64,000 bases of DNA. Source: GCA-2687515 sp002687515. Its GTDB lineage: Bacteria > Pseudomonadota > Alphaproteobacteria > Rhodospirillales > UBA2165. The notes under the pieces were generated by a model. It was not told the origin of the DNA, did not search any database, and was given only the letters and a program-made list of their open reading frames with translations. The translations under genes and the position numbers were made by a program. Below, in pieces: positions 8,001-17,275 of this stretch. The DNA is taken from positions 1 through 64,000 of the forward strand of contig JASLNU010000035.1 in NCBI GenBank assembly GCA_030745835.1, in the 5' to 3' direction. The first letter of the stretch is position 1. Each line of letters opens with the position of its first letter.

Positions 8001-9137
8001 ATGAATCAGATATCACGATACATAACCCGGCAACTCATCTGGTCGACGGCGATGATCACGCTGGTGATGACCGGCGTCATCTGGCTGTTCGTGTCGGTTA
8101 GGGCGGTTGAATCGATCATCAATCGCGGCCTGTCGCTCAAATTGTTTCTTACCCTAACGGTATTACAGCTCCCGAACTTCCTGATCCAGATTATTCCCAT
8201 CGCGTTGTTCATTGCCGTCTTGTTCGTCTATGGACGGCTGAATTCAGACCGCGAAATAGTGGTCCTGCGCGCCGCCGGAATGAGCCCGCTGGCGTTCGCC
8301 CGGCCGGTGCTGGCGCTTGGCTTGGTCTTCACACTTATCGGCTACGGTCTCACCCTTTGGGCGACCCCGAAATCGTACCAGAAGTTCCGTGAACTCCAAT
8401 GGGACATCCGTTACAGCTTTTCCCACGTGCTGCTAAGGGAAGGCGTATTCAACACAATCTCAGACCAGATTACCGTTTATATCCGCGAACGGTCGGGCGA
8501 AACCGAATTGCGCGGCCTGTTGATACACGACAACAGAGACCCGGCAAAACCGGCGACGGTTATCGCCGAACGTGGCGCCATGGCGCAAACCCCATCCGGT
8601 GCCCGCGTATTAATGTTTACAGGCAACCGCCAGGAAATCGACCGCAAATCGGGCAAGCTTTCGATCTTGTATTTTGACCGCTACAGTTTCGATCTCGGCG
8701 GGGTCGTCAACAAGCCCGACGCCCGGTTTCGAGAAGCACGGGAACGGTCGGTGGATGAGTTGCTGCAGCTGAAAAAGACCGATGTCGGCAATCCGAAGGA
8801 TTACGGTAAATTTGTCGCCGAAGCCCACCAACGGTTGGCCCTGCCGATCAACGCCCTCGGCTTCGCCTTGATCGCTTTTTTGTCTGTCATGCTCGGCGGT
8901 TTCTCGCGCCGCGGACAGCTGACCAAGGTATTGGCCGCATCGGCTCTCTTTATAGGGTTGCAAATCCTCGATTTGGGCCTGATTAACTTAACGGCCAAAA
9001 ACCTCGGCCTTATACCAGCCATCTACGCCGCCGGATTCGGTCCCGTACTACTCGCAATTATTTTGCTTTTAATTCATCCGACGCCTCGCTTGTTAATGCG
9101 TAGAGTTAAAAACGCCGAGCCGGTGGCCACCAACTAG
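8001..9137 (+). CDS. lptF: LPS export ABC transporter permease LptF
   Basis: LptF and LptG form the inner-membrane core that, with the ATPase LptB, lifts lipopolysaccharide out of the membrane. The 378-residue protein has the YjgP/YjgQ layout: three hydrophobic helices near the N terminus (about 12-120, with LIQIIPIALFIAVLFVYG and ALILGLVFTLIGYGL-like segments), a periplasmic beta-jellyroll (about 130-270), and three C-terminal helices (about 275-365). It opens the lptF-lptG-lptD-surA-pdxA-rsmA string. It is placed first, before the TTG-started lptG, which follows after 11 bases. Confidence 0.92.
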   Translation: MNQISRYITRQLIWSTAMITLVMTGVIWLFVSVRAVESIINRGLSLKLFLTLTVLQLPNFLIQIIPIALFIAVLFVYGRLNSDREIVVLRAAGMSPLAFARPVLALGLVFTLIGYGLTLWATPKSYQKFRELQWDIRYSFSHVLLREGVFNTISDQITVYIRERSGETELRGLLIHDNRDPAKPATVIAERGAMAQTPSGARVLMFTGNRQEIDRKSGKLSILYFDRYSFDLGGVVNKPDARFREARERSVDELLQLKKTDVGNPKDYGKFVAEAHQRLALPINALGFALIAFLSVMLGGFSRRGQLTKVLAASALFIGLQILDLGLINLTAKNLGLIPAIYAAGFGPVLLAIILLLIHPTPRLLMRRVKNAEPVATN

Positions 9138-9148
9138 GATATCGAGAC

Positions 9149-10252
9149 TTGCACTTGTCCACGGTTCTCTCGACTTATATCGGCCGGCAGTTTTTTGTCA
9201 GCTTCGGGATCATCTTTTTCATTTTCCTCGGCCTGATTTTTCTGTTCGACACGGTTGAGCTGCTGCGCCGGGCAGCCAGTCATGAAAATGTCGGCTTGGC
9301 GCTGGTCCTGCAAATGAGCTTGATGAAATTGCCCTTTATGGGCCAGCAGGCATTTCCGTTCGCGGTATTATTCGGCGGCATGGCGACCTTTTGGCGTCTG
9401 ACCCGTAACAGCGAGCTTGTCGTCGCGCGGGCGGCTGGCGTATCGGCATGGCAGTTCCTATTTCCGGTTTTAACGGCGGCATTCCTGCTCGGCGTCATCA
9501 AAATTACGGCGCTCAATCCGCTGGCATCGGCGCTGCTGGCTAAGTTCGACCGGTTGAACGCAACCTATCTGCAGGGGCAAAGTAATTTGCTTACTGTATC
9601 ACCGACCGGCCTTTGGCTTAGACAGGCCAATGAAAAGAACCAATCGGTCATTCGCGCCGCATCAATCGACATTGATGGCGCCGATATCAACCTCAAGGAT
9701 GTGACCATATTCGTTTATAAAGGGTCCGATCGTTTCAACCAACGCATCGATGCAGGAACCGCCGAACTGGAAGATAAATTCTGGCACTTGAAAGATGCGG
9801 TCATTCACGACCGGGAGAACGAGCTGCCGCGCCGGGCCGCCGAACACTGGTTTGCGACCGATATCACGGTCGACAACATAAACGACAGCTTCGCGCCGCC
9901 CGAAACCTTGTCTTTTTGGGATTTGCCCGGTTTTATTAGCAATCTGGACCGAGCCGGCTTCAGCGCCACCCGCCACCGGCTTTATTGGCACACCCTGCTT
10001 GCCGCACCCCTGCTCCTTTGCGCCATGGTATTGATTGCAGCCACATTCACGCTTCGCCATTCGAGAGTGGTCAACGTGACCTATGTCGTTGTCGGCGGGA
10101 TATTGACGGGTTTCGTACTTTTCTTTTTTTCGGATATCGTCTTCGCCCTTGGCATCCGTGAAAGCATACCGGTGGTCCTGGCGGCGTGGACCCCATCGGG
10201 AATATCGATGCTGCTGGGATTGGCCATGATGTTTCATCTGGAGGACGGATGA
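9149..10252 (+). CDS. lptG: LPS export ABC transporter permease LptG
   Basis: The second YjgP/YjgQ permease has 367 residues. N-terminal membrane segments include FVSFGIIFFIFLGLIFLFDTVELLRR and MGQQAFPFAVLFGGMATFWRLTRNSELVVARAAGVS. The latter, with its NSELVV(A/L)RAAG signature, contacts LptB in this family. A periplasmic domain spans about 125-260, and the protein ends in three helices. The start is a TTG preceded by AGGA nine bases upstream; no ATG gives a sensible N terminus. The stop overlaps the lptD ATG (ATGA), indicating translational coupling. Confidence 0.9.
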   Translation: MHLSTVLSTYIGRQFFVSFGIIFFIFLGLIFLFDTVELLRRAASHENVGLALVLQMSLMKLPFMGQQAFPFAVLFGGMATFWRLTRNSELVVARAAGVSAWQFLFPVLTAAFLLGVIKITALNPLASALLAKFDRLNATYLQGQSNLLTVSPTGLWLRQANEKNQSVIRAASIDIDGADINLKDVTIFVYKGSDRFNQRIDAGTAELEDKFWHLKDAVIHDRENELPRRAAEHWFATDITVDNINDSFAPPETLSFWDLPGFISNLDRAGFSATRHRLYWHTLLAAPLLLCAMVLIAATFTLRHSRVVNVTYVVVGGILTGFVLFFFSDIVFALGIRESIPVVLAAWTPSGISMLLGLAMMFHLEDG

Positions 10253-12405
10253 AGCGCACCCTGAAATACCTGCTTGCTTGGGTCGCCTTGGTGATGGCGG
10301 TTGTGTCGAGCGGCGGTGCGAATGCCCAAAATTTGGACACCGCGCAGCCGCTGCTATTTACCGCGGACAAGCTTACCCATGACCGCGAATTGGGCGTTGT
10401 CACGGCTTCGGGCAACGTCGAAATATCGCAAAAGGAAAGGATTCTTTTAGCCGACACGGTGTCCTACAGCGAACGCCAAAATATTGTGACCGCGTCGGGT
10501 AATGTTACGCTGTTGGAGCCGAGCGGCGACGTGCTGTTCGCCGAGCACATGGAACTGACGGGTGATTTCAAGGACGGCACCATCCGCGGCCTGCGCATCC
10601 GGCTGTCCGATAACGCGCGTATCGCCGCTTCCGGTGCCCGCCGTTCGCGCGGCGTTAGAACAGAAATGCGCAATGCGGTTTATTCGCCATGCGACAAATG
10701 CGCCTCGGAAACCGGCGATCCACTGCTGTGGCAATTGAAAGCCGTCAAGGTTGTCCACGACCAGGAAAAGAAGGTCATCGAGTACCGCGACGCCTGGATG
10801 GAATTCGCCGGCATTCCTGTCGCATATACGCCTTATTTTTCGCACCCCGACCCGACCGTGAAGCGCAAGACGGGCTTCCTGACCCCGCGCCTCGGCGGCT
10901 CGACAACGCTGGGAACGTCGATCACCACACCCTACTATATCGCCTTGGCGCCCAATCGGGACATCACCATCACACCCACATTGACGACCAAGGAACGGTT
11001 GCTTCTGGAAGGTGAATACCGGGAATTGCAGCGCGACCAGCGGTTCGACGCGCGCGGCAGCGCGACTTACGATTCGGATAACGAGTTTCGCGGCCATATC
11101 AATACGTCGATCCGGCATGACGTCAACGATAGCTGGCGCTGGGGCGCCGACATAAAACGGAGCACCGACGATACCTATCTCCGGCGCTATCGATTAGGTT
11201 CCCAGAATTCCTTGAATACGAGATTATTTGCCGAAGCGTTTCGCGGCCGCGACTACGCATCTGCCGATTCCTACCTTTACCAGGGCTTGCGCGTCTCCGA
11301 CGATCCCGGAACAACGCCTATCGTGTTTCCGATGCTGGAACTCAATCATGTTGGCGAGCCGGGCAAATATGGTGTGAACACTTCACTGGACGCCAGCCTA
11401 TTGGCGCTTACCCGGACGCATGGAACCGATACCCGCCGCCTATCGATCAAGGGCGGCATCGGCATGCCCTATTTCGGTCCCCTGGGAGACGTGATCGAAC
11501 TTTCCGCGACCTTGCGCGGTGATCTATATCACTATGCCAGCCATCCCATCGAGGGTGAAGCCGGCGGATATGACACCGGATTTGAAGGCCGCGTTTATCC
11601 CCTGTTGACGGCTGGCTGGCGCTTGCCGCTATCCCGCCGGCACGGGTCAAGTATTACCGAGATCATGGAACCCGCCGTGGCGGTATTCGTCAGCCCGAAC
11701 ATGGGTAATTCGTCGACCATTCCCAATGAAGACAGCATCGAACAGGAATTCGACGAAACCAACCTTTTTTCGCCAAACAAGTTTACCGGTCTGGACCGGG
11801 TGGAGGGCGGCACGCGCATCAGCTACGGCCTTCGCTGGGGCGCGTATGGCGCCAAGGGTGGCAGCACCTCATTCTTTATCGGTCAACGCTACAGATTTAG
11901 GAGGGATGATTCCTTTCCCGACGCATCCGGATTGGAAGATGATTTTTCCGATCTTGTTGCCCGGGTTCGAATTCGCCCCGATAAAAATCTCTCGCTGGCA
12001 TATAAGACGCGCATCGACAAAAACGATCTGTCGCCGCGGCGAACGGAATTAAACCTGGCGGCCGGCCCACCGGCGCTAAATTTGAGAACGAACTATGTAT
12101 TTTTCGATCGGCAGGAAGGTTCGGAATTCGGCGGGCGCGAGGAAATACAGGGCCAAATTTCGACCAAATTAAACCGGTTGTGGAGAGCCGGGTTTGCTTC
12201 GCGCTATAATCTTGAAGGCGAAGGGGAATTAAGGTCGCTTGGCCTCAACTTTACATACGAATGCGAATGTTTTGTATTTAACGTATCGCTGCGCCGCGAG
12301 TTTTACGAAGATCGTGATTTGAAACCCAATGATTCGATTTTATTTCGCCTGACCTTCAAGACATTGGGAGACATCCAGACGGGCGTCAGCCGAAGCGGGA
12401 ACTGA
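10249..12405 (+). CDS. lptD: LPS-assembly protein LptD (OstA/Imp)
   Basis: This outer-membrane beta-barrel inserts LPS into the outer leaflet together with LptE. The 718-residue protein starts with a signal peptide (1-26, cleavage after ANA) and an LptA-like N-terminal domain (about 30-150, with TASGNVEIS and TASGNVTLLEPSG repeats), followed by a roughly 26-strand barrel. The ATG at 10249 was chosen because it begins the signal peptide; the frame is open 21 codons further upstream. Cysteines lie at about 148/151 (CDKC) and about 672/674 (CEC), comparable to the two cysteine pairs that form interdomain disulfides in Escherichia coli LptD. Here the C-terminal pair is separated by one residue rather than adjacent. 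Confidence 0.93.
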   Translation: MKRTLKYLLAWVALVMAVVSSGGANAQNLDTAQPLLFTADKLTHDRELGVVTASGNVEISQKERILLADTVSYSERQNIVTASGNVTLLEPSGDVLFAEHMELTGDFKDGTIRGLRIRLSDNARIAASGARRSRGVRTEMRNAVYSPCDKCASETGDPLLWQLKAVKVVHDQEKKVIEYRDAWMEFAGIPVAYTPYFSHPDPTVKRKTGFLTPRLGGSTTLGTSITTPYYIALAPNRDITITPTLTTKERLLLEGEYRELQRDQRFDARGSATYDSDNEFRGHINTSIRHDVNDSWRWGADIKRSTDDTYLRRYRLGSQNSLNTRLFAEAFRGRDYASADSYLYQGLRVSDDPGTTPIVFPMLELNHVGEPGKYGVNTSLDASLLALTRTHGTDTRRLSIKGGIGMPYFGPLGDVIELSATLRGDLYHYASHPIEGEAGGYDTGFEGRVYPLLTAGWRLPLSRRHGSSITEIMEPAVAVFVSPNMGNSSTIPNEDSIEQEFDETNLFSPNKFTGLDRVEGGTRISYGLRWGAYGAKGGSTSFFIGQRYRFRRDDSFPDASGLEDDFSDLVARVRIRPDKNLSLAYKTRIDKNDLSPRRTELNLAAGPPALNLRTNYVFFDRQEGSEFGGREEIQGQISTKLNRLWRAGFASRYNLEGEGELRSLGLNFTYECECFVFNVSLRREFYEDRDLKPNDSILFRLTFKTLGDIQTGVSRSGN

Positions 12406-12426
12406 TACCAAGGTGCGGTGCAACCA

Positions 12427-13749
12427 ATGAAACGATCACCGAAACATAGAGCTTGGACGACTGCTCCAAGGCCGAAGACAATTCTTCGCACGCTTGCGCT
12501 CGCCGCCGGGCTTATCATTTTCTACCCCCTATCGCCTGACCGTCAGGTCAGTGCTCAGAACTCGCAACGAATAGTCGCCATCGTCAACGACGAGATAATT
12601 TCGGGCTTCGATTTATCTTCGCGGCTAGATCTCGTAATTCTTTCATCGCAGTTGCCGAAGACACCGCAGGTCCGAAAACGTATCTCTTCCCAGGTTCTGC
12701 GCAGGCTGATTGACGACAAACTCCGGCTGCAGGAAGCGCGCCGGCTCAAAATAACAGTAGGTGAAGCCGAATTCGACGCGGCGGTTCGATCCATCGAAAA
12801 AAATAACCGCATGAAATCGGGCGGAATGATTGAGCTCTTAAAGCGCAACAACATCGACCGCATTGCTTTCTCAACCCAGATCGAGGCGACCATTGCCTGG
12901 CAAAAAATTATCCGGCGGCAAGTTCGGGGGAGGGTCAATATCAGCGACGAAACTATCGATGACGCGATCAGCCGCATGAAAGACAACAAAGGCAAGCCTG
13001 AGTATTTGATTTCCGAAATATTCATTCCGTTTGAAACCGGCAAACCCGTGGATCAGACGAAAAAACTTGCCGAACGGCTCTATCAGCAGATTGCCGAAGG
13101 CGCCAACTTTGACGCGCTCGCCCGCACCTTCTCGCAAAGCGCAACCGCCGCGGCAGGGGGCAACCTCGGCTGGATTCGCAAAGATCAATTGGATCCGGAA
13201 CTGTCCGAAGTTGTCGTCAAAATGAAGCGGGGATCTGTGTCAAAGCCGATCCATGGGCCAGACGGCTTCTACGTCCTGGTGTTGCGCAACCAGCGCATTT
13301 CAGAGGGCCTGCCCCAACCCAACATTATCGTGGATTTGCAGCAGGTTTTTCTGGCATTGCCGAAGGGGGCTCCGAAGGAAATAGCAGCTTCACAAATGGA
13401 ATTGGCGCGGACGGTGGCAAATTCGGCGGAAAGTTGTCGGGATATGGAAAAACTGGGTAAGGAGCTTGGCGCCACACGGTCGGGCAAGCTAAATGGAATT
13501 AAGCTTTCTAACCTTCCTCCCAACATTCGAGCCACGGTTGCCGATTTGAAGGTCGGCGAATCCAGCGAACCCATCAAGACCGGCGGCGGCATCGTCGTGT
13601 TGATGACTTGCGGCCGTAAAGGTGATCTGGCCGACGCACAGGTGCGTACACAAGTTGAATTCATGCTGCTGGAACAACGGGCTAAACTGATTGCGCGGCG
13701 CCTTCTTCGCGATTTGAGGCGAGCCGCATTCGTGGATATTCGGCAATGA
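12427..13749 (+). CDS. surA: Periplasmic chaperone / peptidyl-prolyl isomerase SurA
   Basis: The 440-residue periplasmic protein assists folding of outer-membrane proteins, including LptD encoded upstream. It has a hydrophobic signal segment (about 20-42, LALAAGLIIFYPLS), a SurA N-terminal chaperone domain starting near QRIVAIVNDEIISGFDL (about 45-190), and a parvulin rotamase domain (about 195-300, with EGANFDALARTFSQ and GGNLGWI). A more degenerate second parvulin-like region precedes the C terminus. The ATG at 12427 is preferred over the GTG at 12418 because AAGGTG lies at a usable distance only from the ATG. The stop overlaps the pdxA ATG. Confidence 0.9.
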   Translation: MKRSPKHRAWTTAPRPKTILRTLALAAGLIIFYPLSPDRQVSAQNSQRIVAIVNDEIISGFDLSSRLDLVILSSQLPKTPQVRKRISSQVLRRLIDDKLRLQEARRLKITVGEAEFDAAVRSIEKNNRMKSGGMIELLKRNNIDRIAFSTQIEATIAWQKIIRRQVRGRVNISDETIDDAISRMKDNKGKPEYLISEIFIPFETGKPVDQTKKLAERLYQQIAEGANFDALARTFSQSATAAAGGNLGWIRKDQLDPELSEVVVKMKRGSVSKPIHGPDGFYVLVLRNQRISEGLPQPNIIVDLQQVFLALPKGAPKEIAASQMELARTVANSAESCRDMEKLGKELGATRSGKLNGIKLSNLPPNIRATVADLKVGESSEPIKTGGGIVVLMTCGRKGDLADAQVRTQVEFMLLEQRAKLIARRLLRDLRRAAFVDIRQ

Positions 13750-14762
13750 CCGATCGGCAATTGCCGATCGCCCTCACCATGGGAGAACCCGCCGGTATCG
13801 GTGGCGAGTTGAGCATCATGATCTGGCGGCGGCATCGCCGGGAGATTTCGCCTTTTTTTCTGATCGACGATGCGAGCCGCCTGCAAGGCCTCTCGGAAAG
13901 CATCGGTGAGCGCGTTGATGTCGGCGTCATTTCCGAACCCGAAGAGGCCCGGCACATGTTCCCGGACCGGCTTCCGGTGTTGGCGCTTCCGCTTGCCGCT
14001 CCGGTTGTTCCCGGCCAATTGAACGGTAAAAACAGCCCGGCGGTCATGGCGTCGATCGAAATGGCGGTTCAGCTTGTGCGCGCCGGCCGCGCCGGTGCCG
14101 TCGTCACCAATCCGATCCATAAGCAAGCGCTGTACAAAGCCGGCTTCGCCCATCCCGGCCACACCGAATTTCTGGCGGCACTGGCGGAGGTGAAGAGCGA
14201 GCCGATCATGATGCTGGCCAGCGATCGCTTGCGCGTGGTGACGGTGACCCGGCATCTGAGCCTTGCCGGCGCGCTCGAACGGTTGTCGCAGGCGCTGATC
14301 GTCGAGACCGTCGAAACCGTGCATGTGGCGCTATGCCGGGATTTTGCGATCCCGGCGCCGCGCATCGCGGTTTCGGCGCTTAACCCGCATGGCGGCGAGG
14401 CTGGAACCATGGGCCAAGAGGAAATCGATTTGATCCAACCGGCCATCGAACGGCTGCGAAAAAACGGCGTCAAGGTTTCCGGTCCGCATCCGGCCGATAC
14501 GCTGTTCCATCCGCGCGCGCGCGCCAGGTACGATGCCGCGGTTTGCATGTATCACGATCAGGCGCTGATTCCGATCAAGACCATCGATTTCGATGGCGCC
14601 GTCAATATAACGCTGGGTTTGCCATTTATCCGCACCTCGCCCGATCATGGCACTGCGCTCGATATAGCCGGCACCGGCACCGCCAATGAGGGCAGCCTTC
14701 TCGCCGCCCTAACCGCGGCGTCGGTGATGTCGGCCAACCGGGCGCGCGGATTACCGGAATAG
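13746..14762 (+). CDS. pdxA: 4-hydroxythreonine-4-phosphate dehydrogenase PdxA
   Basis: PdxA oxidises 4-phosphohydroxy-L-threonine in the DXP-dependent pathway to pyridoxal phosphate. The 338-residue protein begins with the family signature PIALTMGEPAGIGGEL and contains NPIHKQALYKAGFAHPGHTEFL, with one of the metal-binding histidines, then ALNPHGGEAGTMGQEE and MYHDQALIPIK with further metal ligands. It ends in RTSPDHGTALDIAG. It overlaps surA by four bases and is five bases from rsmA. The surA-pdxA-rsmA order is widespread in Proteobacteria. Confidence 0.94.
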   Translation: MTDRQLPIALTMGEPAGIGGELSIMIWRRHRREISPFFLIDDASRLQGLSESIGERVDVGVISEPEEARHMFPDRLPVLALPLAAPVVPGQLNGKNSPAVMASIEMAVQLVRAGRAGAVVTNPIHKQALYKAGFAHPGHTEFLAALAEVKSEPIMMLASDRLRVVTVTRHLSLAGALERLSQALIVETVETVHVALCRDFAIPAPRIAVSALNPHGGEAGTMGQEEIDLIQPAIERLRKNGVKVSGPHPADTLFHPRARARYDAAVCMYHDQALIPIKTIDFDGAVNITLGLPFIRTSPDHGTALDIAGTGTANEGSLLAALTAASVMSANRARGLPE

Positions 14763-14767
14763 ACGCC

Positions 14768-15625
14768 ATGGCCCCGTCCGGGAAGCCGGGTCGCGAACCC
14801 GAATTGCCGCCGCTCCGCGAGATCATCAAGCGGTTTCAATTGACGGCGCAAAAATCCCTGGGCCAGCATTTCCTTTTGGATAGCAACCTGACCGGCCGCA
14901 TCGCCCGCGTCGCGGGCGCCCTCGAGCCCAAGCACATAATCGAGGTGGGTCCCGGCCCGGGAAGCTTGACCCGGGCGCTGCTGGCCCAAGGCGCGGCAAG
15001 CGTGACGGCGATCGAAAAGGACCGGCGCTGCGTCGCCGCCCTCGAACATTTGCAGGAAGCTTATCCCGACAGGCTGCGTGTTTTGGAAGCCGATGCGCTT
15101 GATATCGATCCGGCCAGCGCGGCACCGGCACCGCGCATCATTGTTTCCAATCTGCCCTACAACATTTCGACGGTGCTTATCGTCAAATGGCTCAGATCCG
15201 TCCGAGACATCGATTTGTTGGTGCTGATGCTGCAGAAAGAGGTCGCCGACAGGCTTGCCGCCATTCCCGGAAACAAAATATACGGACGGCTATCGGTGAT
15301 AACGCAATGGCTGTGCGAGGTTGAGATCGCGTTCAACGTCGACAAGCGGGCATTTACCCCGCCGCCCAAGGTCGCATCCAGCGTGGTGGTCTTGAAACCG
15401 CGCTCCGAACCCGCCGCGCCAGCCGAGTGGGACAGCCTCGAGGCGGTGACCGCGGCCGCCTTCAACCAGCGCCGCAAGATGCTGCGCGCATCCTTGAAAT
15501 CGATGAATTTCGATTTCGACGGCCTCGCCATCGAGCCGACGGCACGCGCCGAGGAACTGAGCGTCGAGGAATTTTGCCGCCTGGCAAGAGCGCACGCGGC
15601 GGCGAAAAACGCGGCTGGCGACTAA
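14768..15625 (+). CDS. rsmA: 16S rRNA dimethyladenosine transferase RsmA (KsgA)
   Basis: It dimethylates A1518 and A1519 of 16S rRNA during late 30S assembly. The 285-residue protein has the class I methyltransferase fold: LGQHFLLDSNLTGRIA (about 33-48), the SAM-binding loop VGPGPGSLTRALL (about 58-70), and the catalytic IVSNLPYNIST (about 126-136). A helical C-terminal domain contains RRKMLRASLK. Start at ATG 14768. It is the last gene of the lpt-surA-pdxA string, and its stop overlaps the convergent gmk stop by four bases, leaving no room for an intergenic terminator. Confidence 0.94.
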   Translation: MAPSGKPGREPELPPLREIIKRFQLTAQKSLGQHFLLDSNLTGRIARVAGALEPKHIIEVGPGPGSLTRALLAQGAASVTAIEKDRRCVAALEHLQEAYPDRLRVLEADALDIDPASAAPAPRIIVSNLPYNISTVLIVKWLRSVRDIDLLVLMLQKEVADRLAAIPGNKIYGRLSVITQWLCEVEIAFNVDKRAFTPPPKVASSVVVLKPRSEPAAPAEWDSLEAVTAAAFNQRRKMLRASLKSMNFDFDGLAIEPTARAEELSVEEFCRLARAHAAAKNAAGD

Positions 15626-16278
15626 TCGATACCCCGTAGATCTTGGACAAATTCATGCAGGCCTATCAGGCGGCTCCTGCGTGATCTTTCCGCTTCCAGG
15701 ATTGCCTGCACCCGCCCGACGCTTTGTTCGACATCGTCGTTGACGATGACATATCCGTATTCGGGAAAATGGCTCATTTCATCGGAAGCCTTCTCCATGC
15801 GCTGGCGCACCACGTCATCGGGGTCCCGCGCCCGGCGATGCAGCCGGCTTTCCAGTTCCTCGGTGCTCGGCGGCAGGATGAAGACGCTGACCAGATCGGC
15901 GCCCATGTTTTTATCGCTGGCGAGTTGCTGCGTGCCCTGCCAATCGATATCAAAGAGGACATCGGTACCCTCGGAAAGCGCCTTTTCGACGGGGCCGCGC
16001 GGGGTTCCGTAAAAATACTCGAAAACGTGGGCATGCTCCAAAAAGGCGCCATCCTTGGTCAGCCGGGTGAAGGTTTTTTCATCGACAAAATTATAATCGA
16101 CGCCCTCGGTCTCGCCGGCCCGCTTCGGCCGGGTGGTCGTCGAAACCGACATGACAAGATTGTCGTCCAGCCGCAGCAGCTCCCTCGAGATGGTGGTCTT
16201 GCCGGCTCCCGAAGGAGAGGACAGGACGAAAATCAAGCCGCGGCGATCAAAATACGGCGAAGGTGTCTGCTCACTCAA
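15622..16278 (-). CDS. gmk: Guanylate kinase
   Basis: It phosphorylates GMP to GDP. The 218-residue protein has the P-loop SSPSGAGKTTISREL (about 20-34), the GMP-binding segment STTTRPKRAGETEGVDYNFV (about 51-70), and the lid region RLHRRARDPDDVVRQRM. Length and motifs are typical. The start overlaps the yicC stop by eight bases, so the two are translated as a pair. It converges on rsmA. Confidence 0.94.
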   Translation of the reverse strand: MSEQTPSPYFDRRGLIFVLSSPSGAGKTTISRELLRLDDNLVMSVSTTTRPKRAGETEGVDYNFVDEKTFTRLTKDGAFLEHAHVFEYFYGTPRGPVEKALSEGTDVLFDIDWQGTQQLASDKNMGADLVSVFILPPSTEELESRLHRRARDPDDVVRQRMEKASDEMSHFPEYGYVIVNDDVEQSVGRVQAILEAERSRRSRLIGLHEFVQDLRGID

Positions 16279-17164
16279 TGTTCTGCACCTGCTCCCTGAA
16301 CTGCTCGACCACCGACTTCAATTCGAGCCCGATCCGCGATAGTTCGAGGTCCGATGCCTTCGAGCAAATGGTATTGGCTTCGCGGGTGAATTCCTGGCAG
16401 AGAAAATCCAGCTTGCGCCCAACCGCGCCGCCGCCGTCCAAAAGCTCGCCGGCGGCTTGCAAATGAGCCCCGAGCCGGTCCAGTTCCTCGCGCACGTCCG
16501 AGCGGGTGATTAAAATGGCCACTTCCTGCGCCAGACGTTCCTCGGGCAACGCCGGTTCCGCCTGCAAAAGCTCGGTGATCTGTTCGCGCAGTTTGCGCTC
16601 GATGCTTTCAGGCTGGGTTTCGGCGACTTCCGCGGCACCGCCGCAAAGCGCGCCGATATTGTCCAGATGCGCGGCCAGCACCGATTTCATGCGGGCGCCT
16701 TCGTCGGCGCGCATCTCGGACAAGCCGTCGATGGCGGCCGACAGACTATCGAGAATGCTTTTTTTAAGCGCCTTCATCTCGGCTTCGTCGGCAACTTCGT
16801 CGACAGCCTCGACGACCCCGCGGACGCCGAGCAGGCCATCAATGCGCGGCGGGTCAAACACGTTGTCGCCGGCTTCGAAGGTCTTCGCCGTATCGATCAA
16901 ATGATCCAGCAAATCCTTGTTGATGCGATAACCAATGCCGCTTTCGTCCAACGCCAGCGACAGCGTCAGATTGATGTTTCCCCGCTTGAACCGTTTCGAT
17001 ACCGCCGCCCGCGCGGCGGCTTCCATTTCATCGAAACCGCTCGGCATGCGGCAGCGCACATCCAGGCCCTTGCCGTTGACACTTTTCACTTCCCAGCTCC
17101 AGGTATGGGAACCCTCGGCGCCAGTGGCGCGCGCAAATCCGGTCATCGAGTTCAATTCAGACAT
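16271..17164 (-). CDS. yicC: YicC family endoribonuclease
   Basis: The 297-residue protein starts with the family hallmark LNSMTGFARATG and VKSVNGKGLDVRCRMPSGFD. It ends in the DUF1732-type tail LDFLCQEFTREANTICSKASDLELSRIGLELKSVVEQFREQVQNIE. E. coli YicC is reported to be an endoribonuclease linked to small-RNA turnover; that activity is carried over here by family only. The gene lies upstream of gmk with overlapping ends, the same pairing seen in many Alphaproteobacteria downstream of mltG, although here a TPR gene and an SDR gene intervene. Confidence 0.9.
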   Translation of the reverse strand: MSELNSMTGFARATGAEGSHTWSWEVKSVNGKGLDVRCRMPSGFDEMEAAARAAVSKRFKRGNINLTLSLALDESGIGYRINKDLLDHLIDTAKTFEAGDNVFDPPRIDGLLGVRGVVEAVDEVADEAEMKALKKSILDSLSAAIDGLSEMRADEGARMKSVLAAHLDNIGALCGGAAEVAETQPESIERKLREQITELLQAEPALPEERLAQEVAILITRSDVREELDRLGAHLQAAGELLDGGGAVGRKLDFLCQEFTREANTICSKASDLELSRIGLELKSVVEQFREQVQNIE

Positions 17165-17275
17165 ATCGGGTACAGGGCCTTGAGTGAAAGTCTATCCACG
17201 GATACCAACGGTGCCTCAGTTTATGGAAATCATATCGGTTGCGCCATGTAAACTAGGGATACACCGGAAAAAGTG

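Noticed and set aside
12402..12424. GATACCAAGGTGC string after lptD resembling an end of palindromic element 1
   Set aside because: Only about 11 of 14 bases match and there is no partner arm nearby, so it is not enough for a solo repeat.
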